Assembly: GCA_016763395.1 (NCBI GenBank)
Contig: JAESTW010000664.1
Span: forward strand, 1 to 13,777
Source: Kofleriaceae bacterium
GTDB taxonomy: Bacteria > Myxococcota_A > Polyangia > Haliangiales > Haliangiaceae
Reading direction: 5' to 3'
Length of the DNA: 13,777 nucleotides
A program made the translations under genes and the position numbers. Below, one piece after another: positions 7,072-13,118 of this stretch (within the stretch, counting starts at the first letter, position 1; every line of letters begins with the position of its first letter). The notes below the pieces were generated by a model. The model saw nothing but the letters and a program-made list of their open reading frames with translations, did not search any database and had not been told where the DNA came from.

Positions 7072-8889
7072 CTACTCGTCTTCGAAGCGAACTTCACCAC
7101 CGACGAGCGTCATGTGGATTTCTGTGGCCAATAGACCTTTGTCTGCGGTCAGCACACGGTCAAATATTGTCAAATCAGCTACATATCCCACCTCTAACAC
7201 ACCGCGTTTGTCTTCGACAAAGGATGCATAGGCCGCCTCTTTGGTAAATATCGCGATAGCCTCGTCTAAACTCAGCCGCTCTTCGGGCAGCCAACCACCA
7301 CTCGGCTGGCCCTGTGCGTCTTGTCGCGTCACCGCGGAATACAGTCCTAGCAATGGTGAAACTTCTTCAACGGGAAAGTCAGAGCCGGCAACGAGATGTG
7401 CCCCTGAATCTAGGATCTTTCGCCACGCGTAAGCGCCAGAAATCCGTTTCGCTCCGACTCGCGCTTCGGCCCATGGCATATCACTCGTGGCGTGGGTTGG
7501 TTGCATCGATGCGATGACCCGCAAGGCAGCAAAACGGGGTAAGTCCTCTTCGGACAACACTTGCGCATGCTCCACACGGAATCGCAAATCAGCCTTTGGA
7601 TTCGCTTCAGTAGCAGCTTGGTATGCATCGAGAACTGCCCGGTTGGCGGCGTCCCCTATCGCATGCACAGAGAGTTGCCAACCCGCCGCTGCCACCGAAA
7701 GAGCTGCTGCTCGCAAGTCTTTGGCGCTGCTGATCCAATTCCCGCGATTGCCCGGGTCGTCCGAATACTCTTCTAATAGCGCCGCGCCCCGAGAACCCAA
7801 GGCACCATCCGCGTAGAGTTTAATCCCACGAACTACGAAGTATTCTGAACCATCTCGATCTTGTTCTGGCACCCGTTTTCCGAGTTCAAGCGCGATGTCG
7901 ATATCACCGTCGATCATTCCGTACACCCGAAGCGGCAAACGCCCCTCATCGGCTAGCGCTCGATACACGCCAACAACCTCTGGTGAAATACCCATTTCGT
8001 GGACTGCCGTTAACCCGAGCGAGGTTGCCACTTGAGCTGCTTTTAAGATTCTCCGCCGGATCGCCTCAATACTCGGTTTGCCCAACTTGGCCTGCACCCG
8101 ATCCATCGCAACATCAACAAGTACGCCAGTGGCATGGCCTTCTTCGTCCCGAAGAATCTTGCCGCCTTCTGGGTCCACGGTAGTGTCATCAATTCCTACA
8201 ATAGCCAGTGCGGCGCTGTTTACCCATACCGCATGGCCGTCGACCCGACGCAATGCCACCGGCCGTTTTGGGAAGAGCGCATCCAGCACAGAGCGGTGTG
8301 GAAACTTTTTGTCCGGCCATATATTTTGGTCCCAACCGCGGCCGGTTACCCATTCCCCTTCGCCAAGACTTCCTGCCGACTCCAACGCTTTTTGTGCGGC
8401 TGCCACCGGAGAAGGGACGCCTCGTAAGTTCACTCGCTCCAGAGATTTCCCAAGGCCGTACAAATGGCAATGGGCGTCGGTTAGTCCGGGGGTAAGAGTG
8501 CGTCCGGCGAGCCGTACAACCCTCGTGTTAGCACCAATGTACTGGCGAATGAGCTCATCACCACCCACCGCCACAATTGTGTTTCCTCGGACAGCTAGAG
8601 CGGTAGCCCGAGGAGCGGCTTCATTCATGGTGTGCAAATCACCACCTACAAAGACGATGTCCGCGACAGCCACGTTCGGCGTATAGCTACTTGCTCCGCA
8701 ACTGCCGACCATCGCCGAGATGGCAACGACTGCAATCGTAGCGATTGCAGAGAGGGTAGATCTTCGGAGGGTAGATCTTCGGGGGTTAGATCTTCGGGGG
8801 TTAGATCTTCGGGAGCTAAACGCCTGCGGTTTAAACGTCCGTAAGTCCAATTGCGAAAAATACTTCAACAGCGCCACTCTCGAGACCAT
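7072..8889 (-). CDS. YtcJ-like metal-dependent amidohydrolase lipoprotein
   Basis: A probable metal-dependent hydrolase of the amidohydrolase-3 (YtcJ) group; substrate unknown. Catalytic landmarks are all present: the metal-binding HxH in TPGLTDAHCHLYG, IKLYADGALGSRGAAL, the later His residues in QLSVHAIGDAANRAV and FRVEHAQVL, and the Asp in AGSDFPVEE. The N-terminus is odd. A hydrophobic segment ends in a lipobox (V-G-S-C, Cys at about residue 64), so the enzyme should be a lipoprotein, but ahead of it lies a leader of about 46 residues containing (RRSNP)2(RRSTL)2. No start codon lies within or after those repeats except one in the signal peptide itself. I give ATG at 8889, which overlaps the upstream Omp85 gene by 59 bases. 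TTG at 8850 (20-base overlap) is the main alternative, and a longer start near 8934 is less likely. Confidence 0.9.
   Translation of the reverse strand: MVSRVALLKYFSQLDLRTFKPQAFSSRRSNPRRSNPRRSTLRRSTLSAIATIAVVAISAMVGSCGASSYTPNVAVADIVFVGGDLHTMNEAAPRATALAVRGNTIVAVGGDELIRQYIGANTRVVRLAGRTLTPGLTDAHCHLYGLGKSLERVNLRGVPSPVAAAQKALESAGSLGEGEWVTGRGWDQNIWPDKKFPHRSVLDALFPKRPVALRRVDGHAVWVNSAALAIVGIDDTTVDPEGGKILRDEEGHATGVLVDVAMDRVQAKLGKPSIEAIRRRILKAAQVATSLGLTAVHEMGISPEVVGVYRALADEGRLPLRVYGMIDGDIDIALELGKRVPEQDRDGSEYFVVRGIKLYADGALGSRGAALLEEYSDDPGNRGNWISSAKDLRAAALSVAAAGWQLSVHAIGDAANRAVLDAYQAATEANPKADLRFRVEHAQVLSEEDLPRFAALRVIASMQPTHATSDMPWAEARVGAKRISGAYAWRKILDSGAHLVAGSDFPVEEVSPLLGLYSAVTRQDAQGQPSGGWLPEERLSLDEAIAIFTKEAAYASFVEDKRGVLEVGYVADLTIFDRVLTADKGLLATEIHMTLVGGEVRFEDE
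8730..8750. repeat. Perfect 9-base inverted repeat with 3-base loop
   Basis: CTGCAATCG, TAG, CGATTGCAG form a perfect hairpin. It lies in the signal-peptide codons of the amidohydrolase (minus strand, encoding SAIATIAV), 5 bases from the 15-base tandem repeats. In the mRNA it would form a stable stem-loop near the start of the coding region. Its role is unknown. Confidence 0.75.
8756..8815. repeat. Four tandem 15-base repeats at the amidohydrolase N-terminus
   Basis: Four consecutive 15-base units close to GTAGATCTTCGGGGG, each holding AGATCT and differing at one to three positions. Minus-strand translation gives RRSNP, RRSNP, RRSTL, RRSTL. The unit is in frame, so copy changes would lengthen or shorten the Arg-rich leader without breaking the gene. 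Confidence 0.95.
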
Positions 8890-10213
8890 ACCCCACATCC
8901 AAACCCAAAAGTGGCAGCACGATCGAATGAGCAAAAAAGCGGGTACCTAGCCCTACTGAGTTTTTGAAGGGCGACAATCCATTGCTTTCGCCCGCACCAG
9001 GAAGGTAGTTGCGGAAGGTGTCGGTTTCGTCGATATCTAAGAAGGTTGTGTAGCGACTGTCGTAAAATACCTGGCCGCGAACTGCCAATTTCTCCAAGAG
9101 CGGAAAGGGCATCGAGAAGAGGTGTACGGAATACTCAGCATTCGCGCCAACCTGAAAGTCCCCTCTGAACTGCGCGCCCTTGTAGCCACGCAGCGTGGTC
9201 CCGCCGGACGTCAGCTCCGATTGGAAAGGTAAATCTTTGCCTATGGCAACCCCGGTTTTCAGTACCAAGTTGTGCCGTTCAAAATACTTTCGTGCCCGTA
9301 GATAGGACACCCTTGCAAGCCAGTAGTCAAAGTCCGAGCCTATCTGCGGCAGTGCCTTTTCGTAGGATAGTTTGTAGCTATCACCAGTTACAACGCCCTG
9401 CCAATTCGCACGACGGTCAAAGGTAAGAGCCACTGATGCTGTGATGTCCAACCCTGAGGCTCCCGGATCTTTTAGTTCTGTATCCGCAGGATCTCCAGTA
9501 ACCTCCTCCAGCGTCGCCCCCTCGCGGAGAGAAGGCTTGCCGTAAAACACGTATGCGCCGCGCAAACGAGTATCTAGCGAGAGACTGCGAAACAGCGTTA
9601 CACCGATTCGCCCTCCGGCATTTAGATACCGAAGTTTGGTTTGGCGGAGCATTTTGGGAGAACTAAGAAATTTACTGGGAGTAGCGTACTCAATGACACG
9701 CTGATTTTGCTGAAAGAGATCGAAGGCCCAGTGAAAGACAGACCCTGAAATCGAAGGATCGATGTACGCTGCGATCAAAAACGAATCACCGGTTGCGATT
9801 TGCCCGTAGAGAAAGAGCTTTTTGTTCTCACCAAAAAGGTTGTTCTCACCAAAGCCAACTCCTGCGCCCTTGTTCGTCGGCTGATTGTAGACCGCGGGGG
9901 CGATGACCCAGCTGTGCTTGTCCTTGGCCATGATCGTAATTTTTACGCCACCTTTTGGGTGAGGCTCGGAGAAAACATCTACGGTTTTGAACAGCCCGCT
10001 AGATTGCAGTTCAACCAATGTAGCCGCCCGGACATCCTCACTCCAATCGTCTCCAGCCTCGATATTCGCGATGTAGATGACGGTGTCGTCAGTCGTCTTG
10101 CTATTGTCTGCCACAACAATTTCGCGAATGGTTTCTGCGGACGCTAGCGTCGGCAACGCAATCGGCAGCGCAATCCCAAAAAAGAGGGTGAGAATAAGAG
10201 TTTGAATTCGCAT
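8831..10213 (-). CDS. Omp85/BamA-TamA family outer-membrane barrel protein with one POTRA domain
   Basis: A 460-residue outer-membrane protein. The signal peptide is MRIQTLILTLFFGIALPIAL plus PTLASA, cleaved after about residue 26. One POTRA-like domain follows (residues about 27-103: IREIVV, a helix-rich VRAATLVELQSSGLFKTVDV segment, then GGVKITIMAKDK). The rest is a predicted beta barrel of alternating strands. GGTTLRGYKGAQFRGD, with RGY at 342-344, is the Omp85 barrel-lumen loop motif. BamA has five POTRA domains and TamA three; one domain with a barrel is smaller and could be a secretion pore or a reduced assembly factor. The C-terminus is FFAIGLTDV, without the final aromatic residue typical of barrel proteins. 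ATG at 10213 fits the signal peptide; TTG at 10228 is the alternative. It is the first gene of the five-gene cluster, and its 3' end overlaps the amidohydrolase gene. Confidence 0.9.
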   Translation of the reverse strand: MRIQTLILTLFFGIALPIALPTLASAETIREIVVADNSKTTDDTVIYIANIEAGDDWSEDVRAATLVELQSSGLFKTVDVFSEPHPKGGVKITIMAKDKHSWVIAPAVYNQPTNKGAGVGFGENNLFGENKKLFLYGQIATGDSFLIAAYIDPSISGSVFHWAFDLFQQNQRVIEYATPSKFLSSPKMLRQTKLRYLNAGGRIGVTLFRSLSLDTRLRGAYVFYGKPSLREGATLEEVTGDPADTELKDPGASGLDITASVALTFDRRANWQGVVTGDSYKLSYEKALPQIGSDFDYWLARVSYLRARKYFERHNLVLKTGVAIGKDLPFQSELTSGGTTLRGYKGAQFRGDFQVGANAEYSVHLFSMPFPLLEKLAVRGQVFYDSRYTTFLDIDETDTFRNYLPGAGESNGLSPFKNSVGLGTRFFAHSIVLPLLGLDVGYGLESGAVEVFFAIGLTDV

Positions 10214-10372
10214 AGTACTTAGCCGCAACCAACCATAGACTCGCCAAGCCCTTTGGCTCCGTAGCTCAAGTCACGATCCGATGCGATTATTGCACATATT
10301 AATAGGTTGCACCTCCCTGGTTGGGCTCACCAAAGCCCCTGATATCCCTCCTAATGTGCTATTCCGAAGGCC
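10214..10372. promoter_or_regulatory. Divergent intergenic region between the Omp85 cluster and the YbjN-like gene
   Basis: This 159-base gap separates divergent starts and is the likely site of the promoter for the whole five-gene minus-strand cluster. It holds two small hairpins (GCCAA/TTGGC at 10243-10257 and GGGCT/AGCCC at 10323-10338) and two copies of TTGCAC at 10290-10295 and 10307-10312. I cannot pair these with good -10 boxes, so promoter positions are not assigned. Confidence 0.4.
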
Positions 10373-10864
10373 ATGAATGACGCCGAGAAATCCAGTGCAG
10401 ACCTCATCGAACTAACCCTGTCTGAACAAGGTTCGTATCGAAAAATCGACGATAGCCTCTATGTAATCAAGCAGGGCTCCACCTACGTCATGATTAATAT
10501 CGTGCCCTGGGCCGATGACAAGGCGTTGATTCGCTGCTGCGCACAACTGGTTCGCGGTGTCACAATGGAAGAAGATCTTGCAGTCGACTTGCTTCATCTC
10601 AACGGCCAACTGCGATTTGGTGCTTTCGCCTACGATCCCGGAGAGCGAATCGTTTTCTTCCTGCATTCGATTTTGGGAGGCCCGTCGATGGACCGCAACG
10701 AACTTCTAGCGACGCTTACCGACGTAGCCATTATCGCCGATGAATACGACGACCAGATCATCGAGTTCTACGGCGGACAGACCATGCACGATCTGCTTGA
10801 AGACCGGGCACTCATCAACATTTTAGACACCGATCCAACAGAATTCAGCTTTCGCAAAGGGTAG
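10373..10864 (+). CDS. YbjN-like (type III secretion chaperone-fold) protein
   Basis: A 163-residue soluble acidic protein. It follows the YbjN/CesT-like plan: an N-terminal strand pair (YRKIDDSLYVIKQG, TYVMINIVPW), a helix with CCAQLVRG, then a strand pair around LRFGAFAYDPGERIVFFLHS, and a long C-terminal helix (LLATLTDVAIIADEYDDQII). The phrase LNGQLRFGAF followed by a hydrophobic strand is the feature I weigh most. In this superfamily members bind peptides or act as chaperones or regulators; E. coli YbjN is linked to stress and motility regulation. The specific role here is unknown. The start is ATG at 10373, with GAAGG a few bases upstream. It is divergent from the Omp85 gene and followed by a hairpin. 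Confidence 0.65.
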   Translation: MNDAEKSSADLIELTLSEQGSYRKIDDSLYVIKQGSTYVMINIVPWADDKALIRCCAQLVRGVTMEEDLAVDLLHLNGQLRFGAFAYDPGERIVFFLHSILGGPSMDRNELLATLTDVAIIADEYDDQIIEFYGGQTMHDLLEDRALINILDTDPTEFSFRKG

Positions 10865-10885
10865 TACTACACACAACGATTAATG

Positions 10886-10920
10886 CCACTGCTCCGTACC
10901 TTTGGGCACGGTAGCGGTGG
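10886..10920. terminator. Strong hairpin after the YbjN-like gene, without T-tract
   Basis: CCACTGCTCCGT and ACGGTAGCGGTGG can pair over about 12 positions, with one G-T wobble and one bulged base. The loop region ACCTTTGGGC can itself pair weakly. It begins 21 bases after the YbjN-like stop codon. No run of T follows, so it is not a standard intrinsic terminator; it could be an mRNA 3' end stabiliser, part of a Rho-dependent end, or a leader element of mepA. Confidence 0.4.
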
Positions 10921-11002
10921 TTGCATATATATATGTATACCTCGCTCCTCTGTCCAATAGATTATTTCGTGACACAGAAGTAGAGCGCGGGTAAGATGGG
11001 CA
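10921..11002 (+). promoter_or_regulatory. AT-rich region upstream of mepA
   Basis: The stretch between the hairpin and the mepA start holds a perfect 12-base palindrome, CATATATATATG (10924-10935), overlapping GTATAC (10935-10940). This is an easily melted element and the most promoter-like spot before mepA, but I cannot match -35 and -10 boxes at the usual spacing. Confidence 0.3.
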
Positions 11003-11857
11003 ATGCATTTTTGCTCACTCGTATTGGCGTGTTGGCTGTCCATGCCACTGAACGCCAGCGCGCAAGAATTGGGCCCCTCGATTGATTTTCCGGACACGAT
11101 GACTCCGAACAGCATCTCTTGCGGTTCGACCAATCGCGGAGCGCTGAGTGATTCGTCTCAAATGCCCATACAAGGCCTTGGCTTTGTTATGGCAGAGCCT
11201 TGGCGTTCTCGCGGAACTCGCTATGGGACTCGCGAACTCGTCTCTTTGGTGCAGCGCGCATCGGGACAAGTTGCAGAGCTCTACCCGGGAAGTCAACTCA
11301 GTGTTGCGGACATGTCCAAGGAACAAGGCGGTCCCATCGCGTCCCATCGCTCACACCAAAGCGGACGTGACGTCGACTTGATCTACTACGCAATGGACTC
11401 GTCCGGCGCTCCCTTCTTTCCCGACAGCCATATGGCGTACTACACCGAAACTGGGGAGGCTACCTTTGCCAGAGCCCCAAAACGCGTCGACAACATTCCC
11501 AAACGCTATTTCGACCTCAAGAGAAACTGGGCACTTGTCCGGGCTCTAGTTTTCGACACGGAAACGAGAGTCCAACATATCTTTGTCTCTAGACGAGTCA
11601 AGCGGTGGCTCATTCACTACGCGACCGAACTAGGCGAACCGCGCGAAATCGTCGCTTGGGCAGACAAAGTACTACATTTCCCCAAAGAATCCCGAGGACA
11701 TAATGACCACATGCATGTGCGAATTGGGTGTTCGACTGACGATCTGAATTCAGGGCAATGTCGCCGGACAAGCGCCCCAAAGCCCCGCCGTGGAAAATGG
11801 AACCAGATCATCCAGTGCCCTCGCCCCGCCGAAGCGCTTGTCTTGCCAAGGCGCTGA
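11003..11857 (+). CDS. mepA: Penicillin-insensitive murein endopeptidase (peptidase M74)
   Basis: A periplasmic zinc endopeptidase that cuts cross-links between peptidoglycan stem peptides. It has 284 residues and begins with a signal peptide (MHFCSLVLACWLSMPLNASA). Both family metal motifs are intact. ASHRSHQSGRDVDL holds H115, H118 and D125, with the same spacing as H110, H113 and D120 of E. coli MepA as I recall them. RGHNDHMHVRIGC holds H233, H236 and H238, matching the GHxDHxHVRI signature. The opening region, SCGSTNRGALSD, also recalls the family N-terminus. The start is ATG at 11003, chosen because it begins the signal peptide; no clear Shine-Dalgarno precedes it. Its stop is 17 bases from the stop of the convergent adenosine deaminase gene. 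I am sure of the family. Confidence 0.95.
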   Translation: MHFCSLVLACWLSMPLNASAQELGPSIDFPDTMTPNSISCGSTNRGALSDSSQMPIQGLGFVMAEPWRSRGTRYGTRELVSLVQRASGQVAELYPGSQLSVADMSKEQGGPIASHRSHQSGRDVDLIYYAMDSSGAPFFPDSHMAYYTETGEATFARAPKRVDNIPKRYFDLKRNWALVRALVFDTETRVQHIFVSRRVKRWLIHYATELGEPREIVAWADKVLHFPKESRGHNDHMHVRIGCSTDDLNSGQCRRTSAPKPRRGKWNQIIQCPRPAEALVLPRR

Positions 11858-11874
11858 AGAGCCGATAACACTGA

Positions 11875-13041
11875 CTATCTTGTAATATCGGTAATCGGAG
11901 CTCCGTCACTTTTTCGGACAATATCACCATCGACTCGGCCGGTGTCGTGGTACTCGTTTTGTGGAACTGGCGTGTTGGAGCTCAGTGACTTTGCATCGCT
12001 AGGCGAGTGAATTGTATCGAGGACAACTATCACCTTCTTGAGCAGGTCCACTTTTTCACGGTAGGGCATGAACGCGCTCTTAAAGCCAGCAATCACGATC
12101 TCCTTGATTTGCTTCAGGTCCCAGCCGAAGTGTTTGTGACAGAGCAACAATTCTTTGGATACCGTCGTATTGGTTATCAGCCGGTTGTCCGTGTTGATCG
12201 TAACTCGTATCCCGTAGTCGACATAAAAATCGACAGGATGAGCCGCCCAATTCTTCGCTGCCTTCGTCTGCAGGTTGGACGAAGGACACACTTCGAGGGG
12301 AATTCGATGGTCGTTGACATAGTTGAGCAATTCGCCATCTTCGCGAAGCCGAGTGCCGTGTCCGATACGATGAGCGCCGCATTTGTGAATCGCCTGCGCA
12401 ATCGAATCCGGCCCAAATGCCTCTCCCGCGTGCGCGGTACAGTTAACATTGTTGTCCAAAATCAACTGAAATGCCGCCATGTGTTCTTTGGCCGGATTGT
12501 TGACTTCAGAACCAGCCAAGTCGAAACCAACTACTCCTCGGTTCTTGAATGCCACCGCAAGCTCGGCCATTCGCAGTGAGTTCTCGACGTTCATCGAGCG
12601 AATTCCACACAGAATAACTCCGAACAAGATCCCAAAGTCCCGTCCGGCACGGCGAAGCCCATGCAGTACTGCCTCGACAATTTGGGTCAGCCGAAGTCCC
12701 TTCTTCATATGCAACATCGGCGCATAGCGGACCTCGATAAACCAAACGCCTTCTTTCGAAGCATCTTCGCCCAGCTCATAGGCTGCTCGTTCTAAGCCCC
12801 CTTCTGTCTGCAGTACGGACAGTGTAATGTCGAATCCTTTAAGGTAGTCGTCTAGGCTATTGCAAACATCACCAGCGTAAACCAACGCAAAGAGTTTGTC
12901 TGGATCAGTCTCCGGTAGTCTGACACCCTGCTCTTCGGCCAGCTCTAGGATCGTGTTGAGGCGAAGGCTGCCGTCCAGATGAACGTGTAAATCCGTCTTT
13001 GGGAGACTCTCAATGAGGGCTAGACTCAGTTCTGCGACCAT
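11875..13041 (-). CDS. add: Adenosine deaminase
   Basis: A cytoplasmic zinc enzyme that converts adenosine or deoxyadenosine to inosine in purine salvage. It has 388 residues. Motifs: LPKTDLHVHLDGSLR with zinc ligands H19 and H21; VGFDLAGSE; TAHAGEAFG with H204 and catalytic E207; HRIGHGTRL; LEVCPSSNLQTKA; and INTDNRL with zinc ligand D285. The usual second Asp of the DD pair is Asn here (TDN), which I recall from a bacterial, actinobacterial-type branch, so it is not a sign of loss. The last 40 or so residues, after VVLDTIHSP, are a polar tail beyond the usual TIM-barrel end. The start is ATG at 13041, placing the first zinc motif at the normal distance from the N-terminus. No Shine-Dalgarno is visible. 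It is divergent from the [2Fe-2S] gene. Confidence 0.95.
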   Translation of the reverse strand: MVAELSLALIESLPKTDLHVHLDGSLRLNTILELAEEQGVRLPETDPDKLFALVYAGDVCNSLDDYLKGFDITLSVLQTEGGLERAAYELGEDASKEGVWFIEVRYAPMLHMKKGLRLTQIVEAVLHGLRRAGRDFGILFGVILCGIRSMNVENSLRMAELAVAFKNRGVVGFDLAGSEVNNPAKEHMAAFQLILDNNVNCTAHAGEAFGPDSIAQAIHKCGAHRIGHGTRLREDGELLNYVNDHRIPLEVCPSSNLQTKAAKNWAAHPVDFYVDYGIRVTINTDNRLITNTTVSKELLLCHKHFGWDLKQIKEIVIAGFKSAFMPYREKVDLLKKVIVVLDTIHSPSDAKSLSSNTPVPQNEYHDTGRVDGDIVRKSDGAPITDITR

Positions 13042-13118
13042 TTGGGGACTATAGCAGGAGTGTCGCTGGAGCGCGCGTCAACGCTCCCGTTTGTCTGTAC
13101 ACTCCTCGAAGGAATACC
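13042..13118. promoter_or_regulatory. Divergent intergenic region with nested inverted repeats next to a strong ribosome binding site
   Basis: This 77-base gap lies between add and the [2Fe-2S] gene. An outer inverted repeat, AGGAGTGT (13056-13063) with ACACTCCT (13099-13106), encloses an inner one, GGAGCG (13068-13073) with CGCTCC (13082-13087). The Shine-Dalgarno of the plus-strand gene, GAAGGA, is at 13108-13113 and is the clearest in the window. TCCT at 13103-13106 could pair either with the upstream outer arm or with AGGA of the ribosome binding site. An operator or an RNA switch is possible. Confidence 0.45.

Larger units (their letters stand above)
144..11770. repeat. Dispersed heptamer TGTCCGG / CCGGACA, 17 copies
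   Basis: Copies start at 144, 1998, 3401, 4097, 4126, 4708, 4732, 5006, 5116, 5400, 6501, 6768, 8310, 10028, 11090, 11536 and 11764. Ten are CCGGACA and seven TGTCCGG on the plus strand. Eight extend to TTGTCCGG and five to CTTGTCCGG. A further 17 sites match only the core TGTCCG. For random equal-base sequence about 1.7 heptamers would be expected. All are inside coding regions and they fall in all six reading phases. The counts are by eye and could be off by one or two. Confidence 0.75.

Noticed and set aside
7053..7100. Longer N-terminus for the zinc-ribbon/coiled-coil protein (start at 7100)
   Set aside because: It would overlap the amidohydrolase gene and add 16 residues without a motif. 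ATG at 7052 puts the zinc ribbon at the N-terminus.
6301..7134. Long plus-strand open frame (277 codons) opposite the zinc-ribbon/coiled-coil gene
   Set aside because: It is the antisense of a Pro/Ala/Ser-rich coding stretch, and its product is low-complexity Ala/Gly/Ser/Thr. The minus strand shows a zinc ribbon, coiled coil and membrane helix.
8078..8686. Plus-strand open frame inside the amidohydrolase
   Set aside because: It is antisense to conserved HxH and substrate-binding regions; the composition is typical of a shadow frame.
8756..8815. The 15-base repeats considered as a CRISPR array or iteron origin
   Set aside because: The units are directly abutting with no spacers, are in frame in a real gene, and no cas or replication gene is nearby.
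11331..11350. Tandem GTCCCATCGC twice in mepA, considered as a recent duplication
   Set aside because: A 10-base duplication would shift the frame, yet the gene keeps the conserved zinc motif right after it, so chance similarity is more likely.
12007..12579. Plus-strand open frame inside adenosine deaminase
   Set aside because: It is fully contained antisense to conserved catalytic motifs of add, with no recognisable domain.
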